The position numbers and the translations under genes were made by a program. 64,000 nt of DNA from Casp-actino8 sp945862545. Lineage in GTDB: Bacteria; Actinomycetota; Acidimicrobiia; Acidimicrobiales; Ilumatobacteraceae. Below, one piece after another: positions 9,262 through 17,930 of the stretch. Position 1 is the stretch's first letter; each line of letters opens with the position of its first letter. The DNA lies in contig CAMAYS010000001.1 in the NCBI GenBank assembly GCA_945862545.1, positions 62,001-126,000 of the forward strand. The letters run 5' to 3'. A model generated the notes under the pieces. It saw only the letters and a program-made list of their open reading frames with translations. It was not told the origin of the DNA and did not search any database.

Positions 9262-9606
9262 TTAGGTATTCGGTACTTTGTATTTGGATCCATCCCAGTA
9301 ATCGCGATTCGCGCATATTTTGCCTTCGGCCAATGAGCCAATAGAAACGCCGGCTACACCCATGGGGTGCATAATCCATTCAATTGCATAATCAGTGTCA
9401 GTGCTGTGGTGCCCGATGTATTCGAAGCGTGCGTCGGGGACGTTGTGAAACGAGGCTTCAATGAAACGACGCATATTTTTAGCTCCCTTAGCGCCGTGAC
9501 CGATGGTTGTGTCATGGTATTCAATATCGTCGGTAAAAAAAGCCATTACTTGATCAACATCAAGGGTCTCCCATGATGCAAGGTATTCGCTGAAAAAGTT
9601 AGACAT
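9262..9606 (-). CDS. SnoaL-like / NTF2-fold small protein
   Basis: A 114-residue NTF2-fold protein of the SnoaL/ketosteroid-isomerase-like type. It shows the family pattern: an N-terminal helix (SEYLASWETLDVDQVMAFF), then DDIEYHDTTIGHGAKG, and a later GHHSTDTDYAIEWIMH strand. Members act as isomerases, cyclases, epoxide hydrolases or simply bind small hydrophobic molecules. It is the last gene of the LLM-ACAD-ACAD-ACAD operon, 33 bases after the ACAD stop. A GGGGGG ribosome site precedes the ATG. The reaction is not assignable from sequence. Confidence 0.72.
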   Translation of the reverse strand: MSNFFSEYLASWETLDVDQVMAFFTDDIEYHDTTIGHGAKGAKNMRRFIEASFHNVPDARFEYIGHHSTDTDYAIEWIMHPMGVAGVSIGSLAEGKICANRDYWDGSKYKVPNT

Positions 9607-9639
9607 ATGCCCCCCGTTGTTTAGTTGTTTAATACTAAG

Positions 9640-10854
9640 TCACGGCTCTTTAGGTAAACCGAGAATATTTTCGGCGATGATATTGCGTTGAATTTGTGAT
9701 GTTCCTGCATAGACCGTTCCGCTTCGAGCATTCATGAGGGTGACATCGATCCAGGAGTTGCTGGAGTTTGCTGCACCAGGTTCGTCGGCTCGAAAGTGTT
9801 TTAATGGCTTACGCCCTTCGCGAACCATGGCCCGTGCACCTAGTAACTCCAAAGCTAGATCCGCTGCCCTTTGGTGATATTCACTCCAATAAAGTTTTGA
9901 AATGGAGGCAGCTGGTCCAATTTTCCCTTCATGGATAATCTGCGTGAGGATGCGATACCCAAGAAAGCGCATCGTCTCCACCTTCATGTGACACCAAGCG
10001 ATACGGTCTCTGATGACTGGGTCATTGATCCGCCCTACCTCGCGCGCTAATGAAATGATCCGATCAAGTTCAGCTCGGAAAAATATTGGATTAGTAGCGG
10101 CCTCTTCACCTCGTTCAAGACCGAGAAGACTATTGGCCACCTTCCAGCCTTCATTTATCGGACCCAACGTATTCTTTATTGAAACGCGGGCATTGGTGAA
10201 GAAAACCTCACAGAACTCGTCGTCCCCAGTGAGGGTTCGGATTGGGCGCACTTCAACGCCGGAATGCGGCAGCGGACAGAGTATGAAGGTGATGCCACGA
10301 TGTTTCGGGGCATCGGGATCTGTTCTTGCCAAAAGAAAAATGCCTGTGCCTTGTAGACCGCAGGATGTCCATATTTTCTGACCGTTAATCACCCATTCAT
10401 CTCCGTCACAAACGGCATGAAGTTTGATGCTTGCCAAATCAGATCCCGAGTCAGGTTCGCTGTACCCCTGCACCCAGGTGTCCTCGCCCGAGACGATACG
10501 TGGTAAATACTTAAGCTTTTGTTCTTCGGTCCCCCAATGAACAAGGGTATTTCCTAACATTTTGACGCTGGTGGTATCTGGGACACGATAAACAGGGACT
10601 CCAGCTTTAGCGAACTCTTCGGCAAGTACCACTTGTTCAATTTTTGAGCGTCCTTGCCCGCCGTATTCCTTGGGCCATGTAATGCCGATCATTCCATTCT
10701 TGGCCAGAACGTCGCGCCAGTGCTCTATGAAGAGATACGAATCTTGGCGTTCAAGCGCTCCCAGCCCGTGCCAGTCGGCGGGAAGATTGGCCTTGAGAAA
10801 TGCGCGCACCCGAATGCGAAACTCCTCTGCTTCGGGGGGAAACTTCAGATCCAT
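9640..10854 (-). CDS. acyl-CoA dehydrogenase, large (catalytic-type) subunit
   Basis: About 404 residues. It has the full ACAD pattern: YSEPDSGSDLASIKLHA for FAD/substrate binding, NGQKIWTSCG, and the C-terminal AGTSQIQRNIIAENILGLP. It dehydrogenates an acyl-CoA at the alpha,beta bond, passing electrons to ETF. I place the start at ATG 10854 (MDLKFPPEAEEF), which matches the family; the frame extends to 10935 but that would overlap the preceding gene. It follows the small ACAD gene, so the two may form an alpha2beta2 enzyme like the steroid FadE28-FadE29 type. Confidence 0.9.
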   Translation of the reverse strand: MDLKFPPEAEEFRIRVRAFLKANLPADWHGLGALERQDSYLFIEHWRDVLAKNGMIGITWPKEYGGQGRSKIEQVVLAEEFAKAGVPVYRVPDTTSVKMLGNTLVHWGTEEQKLKYLPRIVSGEDTWVQGYSEPDSGSDLASIKLHAVCDGDEWVINGQKIWTSCGLQGTGIFLLARTDPDAPKHRGITFILCPLPHSGVEVRPIRTLTGDDEFCEVFFTNARVSIKNTLGPINEGWKVANSLLGLERGEEAATNPIFFRAELDRIISLAREVGRINDPVIRDRIAWCHMKVETMRFLGYRILTQIIHEGKIGPAASISKLYWSEYHQRAADLALELLGARAMVREGRKPLKHFRADEPGAANSSNSWIDVTLMNARSGTVYAGTSQIQRNIIAENILGLPKEP

Positions 10855-10876
10855 AGTTTCGCAGCTTGCTGCAGTT

Positions 10877-11827
10877 TCATAGGGCACCAATTCGAGGAAC
10901 CACTCGAGTCGCTTGGAGGCGATCTCCGATTTCATGTTCTAAGGTACGCCAATCTCCGAATTCGCGATCGAGGATATAAACCCGTCGGAGATATCGGTGA
11001 AATTCGTGTTCCCAGGTAAAGCCGATCGCTCCGTAACATTGCTGAACTTGTGTGCAAGCATTTTCGGCGGCACGACCGGCGAGACATTTAGCCACTAGGG
11101 CGGTCCATTCGTCCCCTTGTTCGGCCGCTTCAGTAGCCAAGTTTCCCGCGCCGACAACAAGGCAATGAGCGCTCGCCAAACGATGTTGTAGAGCCTGAAA
11201 AACGCCGATCGGTTTTCCGTACTGAACGCGCTGGGCGGTGTATTCGACGGCCGAGGCAACGACATGTCGTCCAATACCAACGAGTTCGGCGGCGATCATT
11301 CGACGTCCTGCTGCAACAACGGCAGTACTCGCTTCGGTGCTCAGTCGTGCGACAGATGCAATGGGCACCTCACCGTGGACAAGTCGGCGATTTGCCGAAT
11401 CATCGGTTCCTTGCAGCGGCGAAATAGTTAGATGAGATGAGGCACAGGTGGACAACTGTTCGCCGGTGAAAAATATGACCTGTGACCCGAGATTCGTTGC
11501 GCTCGTGACACCTTCAACTTTGACGGTATCTCCCGAAGTCCGCGGATTGCTCAAAGGAGAGGGAAGCAAAATGCTGTGATTAGGCCCAACACTTGGGTCA
11601 GTGAGTGAAGCCACTCGTACCAACTCTGGTCCTAAAGCATCCACGCTTGAGAGTGTTTCACCTTTGATTTCAAATAGCACTCGAAGAGCTGTGGCTGCGT
11701 CAACCTTGAGGACCTCTTCCCATCCGAGTTCTTCAAGGCGCCTGACGAATGACTCGTTGTGCCCTTCGCGCATGAGGGCATGGAGGCTAATGCGCAACAT
11801 ATCGAGGGTGTCCTGATCAAGTTTCAT
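10877..11827 (-). CDS. acyl-CoA dehydrogenase, small partner subunit
   Basis: About 316 residues, shorter than a full ACAD (near 390). The N-terminal half is degenerate, while the C-terminal half keeps YTAQRVQYGKPIGVFQALQH and QCYGAIGFTWEHEFHRYLRR. This is the pattern of the beta-type subunit in heteromeric actinobacterial ACADs, which completes the FAD site of its partner. ATG 11827 has an AGAGG site 9 bases upstream and lies 5 bases after the previous stop; the longer frame to 11944 is a read-back into that gene. Confidence 0.87.
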   Translation of the reverse strand: MKLDQDTLDMLRISLHALMREGHNESFVRRLEELGWEEVLKVDAATALRVLFEIKGETLSSVDALGPELVRVASLTDPSVGPNHSILLPSPLSNPRTSGDTVKVEGVTSATNLGSQVIFFTGEQLSTCASSHLTISPLQGTDDSANRRLVHGEVPIASVARLSTEASTAVVAAGRRMIAAELVGIGRHVVASAVEYTAQRVQYGKPIGVFQALQHRLASAHCLVVGAGNLATEAAEQGDEWTALVAKCLAGRAAENACTQVQQCYGAIGFTWEHEFHRYLRRVYILDREFGDWRTLEHEIGDRLQATRVVPRIGAL

Positions 11828-11832
11828 CACGT

Positions 11833-12969
11833 TTAACCTCTCGGCATTCCAAGAACGCGCTGCGCGACTAGGGTTCGCTGAATTTCTTGCGAACCACCAT
11901 AAATTGGTGCTGCGCGGCTGAACATGAAGTCGTGCCTCAGCCAATCCAAGCTTGGGTCAACTTCAAAACGTTCGCCGAGGTGATATCTAATGGCATCCCA
12001 CGCTGCTAGTTCAGCGTCAATGAGTAACAGTTTGTCGACTGAAACTTCGGGACCGAGGGACTCTTCGCGAGCAAGACATTCGACGGTGTGGCGTGTCTGT
12101 AATCGTAAGGCTGACATCAACGCATAAGCAGCGCCGATATCGGCCGAGTGACGCGGATTAGAGGAAGCGTTTTGGAGTGCTTGTTCCAACCTTTTGTGAA
12201 AACGACCTTGCTGCAACCAGCCCCAAGCACCGCGTTCCCATTGCAGCATGTACATCGCAACTTCCCACCCCTGACCGAGTTGGCCGATCACACGATCTGC
12301 AGGAACGAAAGCTCCATCAAGGAAAATTTCTGAAAAATGATTCTCACCATCCTGTGCTGTGATCGGTCGCACCTCGGCACCTTCTTGATCTACGTCAACG
12401 AGGACCATAGTGAGTCCTTTATGCCCTGGTCCGCCAGAACGTGCGAGTAAGACTGATCGATTTGATAAGTGCCCGAGAGTGGACCAAACCTTTTGACCGT
12501 ATAGCCGATATCCATCTCCATCAGGCTCAAGGCGGGTTCGCAAACTAGCTAGGTCACTGCCAGCGTCGGGCTCGGAAAAGGCTTGCGACCAGATGTCGTC
12601 GCCGCGGAGCAAACCGGGTAGCAATGTCTCGGCAAGATGCGGTGAGTACACCAACAAGACGGGTACCAGAATCTCGAGCGTGGTGTATGGCTCGGGGATC
12701 TGAATATCAAGGTCCCATAGCGTTTGAAACATGGCCGCGCGAAAGCGCGGGTCACCACCAAATCCACCGGCCTTCTCGGGCCAGCCGAGTCGTGACCAAC
12801 CTGAATCAAAAAGTAAGGATTGCAATCCAGAGAGGTGTTTTGTGGAGGCTTCAAGACTTGGCGTGTGGTAACCGATGTAGGGAGTAGCTAATGGTTCTTG
12901 ACTGAGAAAAATACGAAGCGCGTCACCATAAGCAGAAGGTGAATCAAACATTGACGCGTCGGGAATCAT
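11833..12969 (-). CDS. acyl-CoA dehydrogenase, large subunit
   Basis: 378 residues with FSEPDAGSDLASLRTRLE, GQKVWSTLGHLSNRS and the C-terminal YGGSQEIQRTLVAQRVLGMP, a complete catalytic-type ACAD. A strong AAAGGAG ribosome site precedes ATG 12969. It is followed within 5 bases by the small ACAD and then another large ACAD, so one small subunit sits between two possible partners. It is 12 bases downstream of the F420-type oxidoreductase gene, in one operon. Confidence 0.9.
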   Translation of the reverse strand: MIPDASMFDSPSAYGDALRIFLSQEPLATPYIGYHTPSLEASTKHLSGLQSLLFDSGWSRLGWPEKAGGFGGDPRFRAAMFQTLWDLDIQIPEPYTTLEILVPVLLVYSPHLAETLLPGLLRGDDIWSQAFSEPDAGSDLASLRTRLEPDGDGYRLYGQKVWSTLGHLSNRSVLLARSGGPGHKGLTMVLVDVDQEGAEVRPITAQDGENHFSEIFLDGAFVPADRVIGQLGQGWEVAMYMLQWERGAWGWLQQGRFHKRLEQALQNASSNPRHSADIGAAYALMSALRLQTRHTVECLAREESLGPEVSVDKLLLIDAELAAWDAIRYHLGERFEVDPSLDWLRHDFMFSRAAPIYGGSQEIQRTLVAQRVLGMPRG

Positions 12970-12981
12970 GTAAATCTCCTT

Positions 12982-13881
12982 TTAAGAACTGAGGTATGTC
13001 TGAGCAAACTCTCCAATGAAATTGGCAGCCATCGGATGGGGGCCTCGGGGACCAGACAACACCATCCAAGTCGCTCCGAGTTCAGCAATTCGTCCGAGTG
13101 TGTCACGGTGGCGTTCGACCTCCACTGAGGTTTCATAGATTGACGAATCCGAGTACGACAGAACGATGTCAAGGTTTGTAAATCGATCCCCAGCGAGTCG
13201 CTTGAGCATGTGTAATCGATCAACCACATCATCAACTGAAGTCATCGATGGAGAGCGCACGGTAGAGAACATCCCTTCGGGTCCGATCAGTGGCATCCAT
13301 CCTTGAGCTCGTTCCGCAACACGACGAATCGTCAGTGAAGCATTGCCACCAATCCAGATTGGAATGGGTTGTTGTACCGGTCGCGGAAGACCGATGGTGT
13401 CACGGCAACTGAAATGTGTACCTTGATAGTCAAAAGGTTTGCCTGCCCAATGCAGTGGCAAGACGTCAAGAGCTTCATCGAAAAGTACATTGCGTTCTTC
13501 AAAGTCCACGCCGAGAGCAAAGTATTCGGCTTTGAGATAACCGGTGCCCACCCCGAGGATAAAGCGACCGTTAGATAATTTGTCGACAGTGGCAGCGGAT
13601 TTCGCTAGGGAGAGAGGGTTGCGGTAGGGGAGAACTGCCAGGTATGTGAGTAACTTCAGGCGACTGGTCACGGCGGCGACATGCGCCAGGGCAACAAACG
13701 GATCGAGGCTTTGGTGACCACCAGTAGACAACCATTTTGCGGTCGGTGCTGGATGCTCGGTGAAGGAGAAGCCATCCCAGCCATGTGCTTCGGCCAAAAT
13801 AGCGAGTTCTGATACTGGTCCAGCATCAAGCATGTCACCTTCTAAGCCGTTGAAATCGGGGTATTGAAAGATGAACTTCAT
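12982..13881 (-). CDS. LLM-class F420-dependent oxidoreductase
   Basis: A 299-residue luciferase-like TIM-barrel protein. Typical segments are AEAHGWDGFSFTEHP (N-terminal barrel), the RLKLLTYLAVLPYRNPLSLAK strand, and LSNGRFILGVGTGYLKAE. Family members use F420 (or FMN) for hydride transfer; in actinobacteria several take part in steroid or terpenoid catabolism. It heads a five-gene operon (LLM, ACAD, ACAD, ACAD, SnoaL-like). A near-match to the shared palindrome at 13896-13909 ends 15 bases from the start codon. A second, divergent LLM protein is at 26258-27310. Confidence 0.87.
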   Translation of the reverse strand: MKFIFQYPDFNGLEGDMLDAGPVSELAILAEAHGWDGFSFTEHPAPTAKWLSTGGHQSLDPFVALAHVAAVTSRLKLLTYLAVLPYRNPLSLAKSAATVDKLSNGRFILGVGTGYLKAEYFALGVDFEERNVLFDEALDVLPLHWAGKPFDYQGTHFSCRDTIGLPRPVQQPIPIWIGGNASLTIRRVAERAQGWMPLIGPEGMFSTVRSPSMTSVDDVVDRLHMLKRLAGDRFTNLDIVLSYSDSSIYETSVEVERHRDTLGRIAELGATWMVLSGPRGPHPMAANFIGEFAQTYLSS

Positions 13882-13895
13882 AGAGAAACCTTACT

Positions 13896-13909
13896 TGATA
13901 CTTATGTCA
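13896..13909. promoter_or_regulatory. operator-like palindrome upstream of LLM-ACAD operon
   Basis: TGATA-CTTA-TGTCA, one mismatch from the core. The flanks extend the dyad (CTTGATA and TGTCAAG). It lies 15 bases upstream of the operon's first start codon at 13881. Confidence 0.6.
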
Positions 13910-13994
13910 AGTTCTTCCTCGCCGAAGCTAGGTGAATGGCTTCAACCTGTTATTTTAAATTCACCATCGTGAAGTTGAGCGAAGTCTGTCGCCC

Positions 13995-14900
13995 TCAAGA
14001 AGGGGGTGGAGATCTGTAGTGCTGTAAAACCGATGATGGCAATATGTTGGAAAACCCCTCATCAGGCCAATTCAGCCAACCAGCTGAAGCGAAGGTACCA
14101 CCGTCGGGATGCAAAGTCATTCCCGTCATATAGGACGATAGTCCTGATGCGAGGAAAATGACGGCGTTGGATATATCAGAGGGCGTTCCTAGTCGCCCCA
14201 TGGGAACAGAAGTGTGAATATTTATTGGGTTAAGCATCGGATGACTTGACTCGGTGCTGCCGATACCCAGCATATTTGGAGTTGGTGCTAGGTCTGGTGC
14301 AACATTGTTGACCCGAATCCCCTCGGGTGCTAACTCAATAGCCAATGAACGCGCAAACTGAGCGACCGCTGCTTTAGCTGCCGAATACACGGCGAAGTTT
14401 GGTGCAGCGCGGTAACCCTCAATCGTTGTGATATTGATGATGCTCCCTGCGCGACCGCCGGCACGCATGGCAGGCACAGCGCGCGATGTGGCTTGGAGAA
14501 CATGTGTCAGATTGGTGCGAATGAGAGCATCCCAGGCACGTTCACTTTGTTCGGTGAAAGCCCCCTTGAAGGTTCCGCCGACGACATTGACGAGTATGTC
14601 GAGGCGCTTCCATTTATCGGCGACAGCCTCGAAAAGGGCGTCAAGGTCATCTGATTTGTGGACATCTCCAGTGTGCACAATCGCCTCAACGCCGCGTGAA
14701 ATGAGTTCTTTGGAAATACGCTTTGTGGCAGCCTCGTCGCGGTCAATAAGCGCGATGTTCACGCCGTTACTGGCCAGGTCAAGGGTAATAGCTTCACCAA
14801 GACCTCCAGCGCCCCCAGTGATGATCGCTGTCTTGCCGATCAGATTGGCGCGGTCCAACCACCATCGTCCCGATCGATCCTCTGCATCAACTTGGCTCAT
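13995..14900 (-). CDS. SDR-family oxidoreductase
   Basis: 301 residues from ATG 14900, which has AGGAG 8 bases upstream; the frame is open to 15080 but that reads through the intergenic operator. Cofactor motif TGGAGGLG at 28-35, an acidic IDRD after the second strand (favours NAD), and catalytic YSAAK. The residue normally Ser is Thr in INITTIEGY, which is less common in SDRs. It is divergent from the SDR at 14984, with the shared palindrome between them. It probably oxidises a hydroxyl group of the pathway substrate or a hydroxyacyl-CoA. Confidence 0.85.
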   Translation of the reverse strand: MSQVDAEDRSGRWWLDRANLIGKTAIITGGAGGLGEAITLDLASNGVNIALIDRDEAATKRISKELISRGVEAIVHTGDVHKSDDLDALFEAVADKWKRLDILVNVVGGTFKGAFTEQSERAWDALIRTNLTHVLQATSRAVPAMRAGGRAGSIINITTIEGYRAAPNFAVYSAAKAAVAQFARSLAIELAPEGIRVNNVAPDLAPTPNMLGIGSTESSHPMLNPINIHTSVPMGRLGTPSDISNAVIFLASGLSSYMTGMTLHPDGGTFASAGWLNWPDEGFSNILPSSVLQHYRSPPPS

Positions 14901-14933
14901 ATCCGGACTCCTATTCGTCTTCCTTTGGCATTC

Positions 14934-14947
14934 TGACATAATTGTCA
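14934..14947. promoter_or_regulatory. perfect operator palindrome between divergent SDR genes
   Basis: TGACA-TAAT-TGTCA, an exact match to the core, with the extended left flank TCTGACA. It sits midway in the 83-base gap between the start codons at 14900 (-) and 14984 (+), so one repressor could control both directions. Confidence 0.72.
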
Positions 14948-14983
14948 AGTACAAAGATGAACAGCATTCGTTGGAGGAGAGAC

Positions 14984-15775
14984 ATGGACTTACAGATGCG
15001 TGGCAAAAGGTTTCTGGTTGTGGGTGGAACAGCAGGCATTGGGCTCGCGGCAGCATCGGTCCTAGCCGCGGAGGGGGCAAGTATTGCTGTGATTGGACGA
15101 AATCAGCAGCGACTTGATGAAGCAGTGGAGCATCTTTGTGTTGGGGCGACTTCAGAGGTATTCGGGGTGCGGGGTGATGTCAGCACTCATGCTGGAGCGC
15201 TCGATGCGGTTAATCGAGCGGTTGAATTTTTGGGAGGGCTTAACGGGGTGGCCATAACAACTGGTCTGATTGGTCATGAACCGATTGCCATTTCCGATGC
15301 TCGGTGGGTTGAAGTTTTCAGCGATGTTTTCATGGGTACCGTTCGCGTGGTGGAAGCTTGTCTGCCATATCTTGTGAGTACACAAGGCTCCATTGTGACT
15401 ACAGCCGCCTATTCAATTCGAGCACCAGAGATAGCTCGTCTTCCCTATGCATCAATGAAAAGCGCGGTCGCAACATTTACCAAGGGCATCGCCAAGGCCT
15501 ACGGTCAGGAGGGTGTACGCGCTAACTGCGTGGCTCCTGGAGCGATTGAAACAGCATCCCTGACTGCTTTACGGCGCCATGTTTCAGAGACAAAAGGCAT
15601 TCCGTATAACGAGGCCTTGGAGCGAGTGATGGTTGATGAATGGCATCTTGATATTGCGTTACAAAGACCAGGTCGCGCAACTGAGGTAGGAAATCTCATC
15701 GCATTTGTTTTGTCTGATCTCGCCGCTTATATGACTGGAACATTGATCAATATTGATGGTGGGACAAACTTTTAA
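14984..15775 (+). CDS. SDR-family oxidoreductase
   Basis: 263 residues from ATG 14984, which has a strong GGAGGAGAG site; upstream in-frame TTG 14942 and ATG 14957 are less likely. The cofactor motif is GGTAGIG near residue 14, with GRN after the second strand, which suits NADP or NAD. The catalytic Tyr-Lys pair is in LPYASMKSAVATF, but the usual Ser position is in TTAAYSI, so the triad is not typical. It is a single gene divergent from another SDR and convergent with the CoA-transferase at 15819. Function within the pathway is unknown. Confidence 0.84.
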   Translation: MDLQMRGKRFLVVGGTAGIGLAAASVLAAEGASIAVIGRNQQRLDEAVEHLCVGATSEVFGVRGDVSTHAGALDAVNRAVEFLGGLNGVAITTGLIGHEPIAISDARWVEVFSDVFMGTVRVVEACLPYLVSTQGSIVTTAAYSIRAPEIARLPYASMKSAVATFTKGIAKAYGQEGVRANCVAPGAIETASLTALRRHVSETKGIPYNEALERVMVDEWHLDIALQRPGRATEVGNLIAFVLSDLAAYMTGTLINIDGGTNF

Positions 15776-15818
15776 TCACTTCCAAGGCAAAGATTATGAA
15801 TAAGTCTTGCGTGATTAT

Positions 15819-17081
15819 TTAGAAGGTGATTTCTCGTTGGGTGGCTAACATCGCCCGATGCTCGGGAGCCGCAATATTGATCAGCCGACGGGAGCGTTCG
15901 GCGTCATTGATATCGCGAAGGTCTGCGACCCCGTGTTCGGTGACCACAAATTGAATATCGGATCGTGCTGTGGAGACGACCTCACAACGATTGACGATGT
16001 TGGATATGCCGTTGGCGGTGGTTGATCGAACGGCAATAATTGACATGCCGCCGACTGATCGTGAGGCACCAGTACAGAAGTCGGCATGTCCGCCGAGGGG
16101 AGCGATAATACGCCCGCCAATTCTTTCGACATTGACGTCTCCATCTAGCGATACCTGCAAGGCCGTATTGCAACTGACGAAACGTGGCTTAGACGACAAG
16201 ATGGTGAGATCATGTGTTTCAGTGACCGAGACAAGGCGCAACATCTTGCTTTGAGCAAGGTGTAGCAATCCATCTGCGCCCCAGGCGTAGGCCGCTGTGA
16301 TGGGACCAGTGAGGAGACCTCTGGTGTTCAATTGAGCCATTGATTCGGTGGCGAGTCCCGACCAGATCGATATCGGTCGCTGAATTGAGGCGGCGATACC
16401 ATCGCCAAATCCCCCCGAACCGAACTGCATTGTGGGTTCATCGGGGAGAAGTTCGACGACGCGTTTGCCGATCAAAACATCAATGTCGTCGGGAGGGCGC
16501 GCCGTCACACTTTTGGTCAATCCCGCTGGTGGGCGCGATATGGTGGCGATGATATTGCCCTCGATCAGTGGACCGCCGAGGTCGGGAGATTCATTGTCAA
16601 CCTCAATGACAACTAATCGAGAATGACGGGCGAGAACGTCGTTGGATCCTACGCTCGCTCCGTGTGCGTAGCCAGATCCGCGTGGGACACCAGAGATGAG
16701 AGCGATGTCTGGTGGGTTCGCTTCAATGAAAGGTCCGATGGCCGAAAGTCGCATCGTGAGTGCGACAACGCGACCTTCGTTGATGGGTTTGGTCAGCGCA
16801 TACCCAGCTACAAGTGTGGTCCCCTTGAAGTTGGGCTCTTGCAACCAGGAATGTGGTTCGATAGTCCAACCGAGGAAGATCTCATGGGCGGTATCGGAAG
16901 GATACCCAGCAGCCAATAAAAGTAATTTTGGTGGGGTGCGAGGCGCGCCTGGACCATCAGCGTAGAAAATACGCAATGGTCGATTCATCTTCCTGGTGCT
17001 CTCGGAGTCATGCCCCGTGAAGTATTCATCCGCTGGATTTCCTTCGCTTGGTACGAATAAGACTGTACTGTCGTCTCCCAT
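15819..17081 (-). CDS. acetyl-CoA hydrolase/transferase family (4-hydroxybutyrate CoA-transferase-like)
   Basis: 420 residues of the class I acetyl-CoA hydrolase/transferase family, which moves CoA between acids through a glutamyl-CoA thioester. Visible motifs are GSGGFGDGIAASI (about 221-233), then SGLATES with Glu246 in the place of the usual catalytic Glu, and the C-terminal GGHADFCTGASRSVGG and TEHGVADLR. ATG 17081 has no clear ribosome site; ATG 16988 (MNRPLRIFYADG) is a possible later start. It is divergent from the SDR at 17099 with only 17 bases between. It may activate a pathway acid using acetyl-CoA or another acyl-CoA. Confidence 0.83.
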   Translation of the reverse strand: MGDDSTVLFVPSEGNPADEYFTGHDSESTRKMNRPLRIFYADGPGAPRTPPKLLLLAAGYPSDTAHEIFLGWTIEPHSWLQEPNFKGTTLVAGYALTKPINEGRVVALTMRLSAIGPFIEANPPDIALISGVPRGSGYAHGASVGSNDVLARHSRLVVIEVDNESPDLGGPLIEGNIIATISRPPAGLTKSVTARPPDDIDVLIGKRVVELLPDEPTMQFGSGGFGDGIAASIQRPISIWSGLATESMAQLNTRGLLTGPITAAYAWGADGLLHLAQSKMLRLVSVTETHDLTILSSKPRFVSCNTALQVSLDGDVNVERIGGRIIAPLGGHADFCTGASRSVGGMSIIAVRSTTANGISNIVNRCEVVSTARSDIQFVVTEHGVADLRDINDAERSRRLINIAAPEHRAMLATQREITF

Positions 17082-17098
17082 GTACGCGGGATACTGCT

Positions 17099-17926
17099 AT
17101 GCAACTTGAGGGAACTATTTGTGTTGTAACTGGCGGTGCCAGCGGTATCGGTCGTGCTCTCGCTTTTGAGTTCTCGCGTCGTGGTGCCGCTGGAGTAGTA
17201 ATCGCTGATATTGATGGAGAGTTGTGTGCCAAGGTCGCCGAACGCATCGAACCTGTCGTACCAACACTTGCGGTTACCTGTGATGTTGGCGATCCGTTAG
17301 CAGTTCAGGATCTTGTGGATCGTTCGATGAAACATTTCGGTCGCATTGATGTCTTCTGCTCAAACGCCGGATATTCCGATCCTGTGACATGGGACCTTTC
17401 TTCTCCGATTGAAGTCTTTGAGAATGTCACGCGAGTTAATTTGATGGCTCATGTATCTGCCGCTCAGGCGGTGCTCCCGAGCATGGTGGAACGCGGGTCT
17501 GGCTACTTACTACAGACGCTCTCATCAGCCGCACTGATTTCTGGTCCAGCTGCTGCGGGCTACACCTTAACGAAATTCGGTGCTTTGGGCTTCGCCGAGT
17601 GGATCGCCATACATTATCGGCAGCATGGGGTTCGCGTTTCGTGCATTTGTCCGAACGCTGTTTATACCGCCATGTTCGGTCGATCAAAGGATCTTGACAC
17701 TCCGGTTGTTTTACCAGTGTTAGATGAAATAGGCGAGATGTTATTACCTGAGGATGTGGCGGCGATGGCGGCAGATGTTATGGAAGGCGAGGAAACATTT
17801 CTGATACTTCCACATGATCGTGTTGGTAAATCTTTTCAACGTAAAGCTAATAATTATGACCAATGGATTGAACGTACCGCATCAAGAATCACGTCCTTGC
17901 GCCCTAATGATCCCGGTTTGAGGTGA
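17099..17926 (+). CDS. SDR-family oxidoreductase
   Basis: 275 residues from ATG 17099. TGGASGIG at about 11-18, ADIDG after the second strand (NAD type), NAG in CSNAGYSDP, and catalytic Ser-Tyr-Lys in LSSAALISGPAAAGYTLTK. The frame is open upstream to 17048, but that would overlap the divergent gene. It is followed 4 bases later by an acyl-CoA ligase, so these two and the DUF35 gene form an operon. Likely oxidises a hydroxyl group on a pathway intermediate. Confidence 0.86.
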   Translation: MQLEGTICVVTGGASGIGRALAFEFSRRGAAGVVIADIDGELCAKVAERIEPVVPTLAVTCDVGDPLAVQDLVDRSMKHFGRIDVFCSNAGYSDPVTWDLSSPIEVFENVTRVNLMAHVSAAQAVLPSMVERGSGYLLQTLSSAALISGPAAAGYTLTKFGALGFAEWIAIHYRQHGVRVSCICPNAVYTAMFGRSKDLDTPVVLPVLDEIGEMLLPEDVAAMAADVMEGEETFLILPHDRVGKSFQRKANNYDQWIERTASRITSLRPNDPGLR

Positions 17927-17930
17927 AACG

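Noticed and set aside
14428..15117. 229-residue plus-strand frame across the divergent SDR genes
   Set aside because: It is antisense to one SDR and runs through the operator region; Arg/Ser-rich composition marks it as a shadow.
17060..17073. AGACT-GTAC-TGTCG in the divergent gap at 17082
   Set aside because: Three mismatches and it overlaps the start of the CoA-transferase frame; no better than chance.
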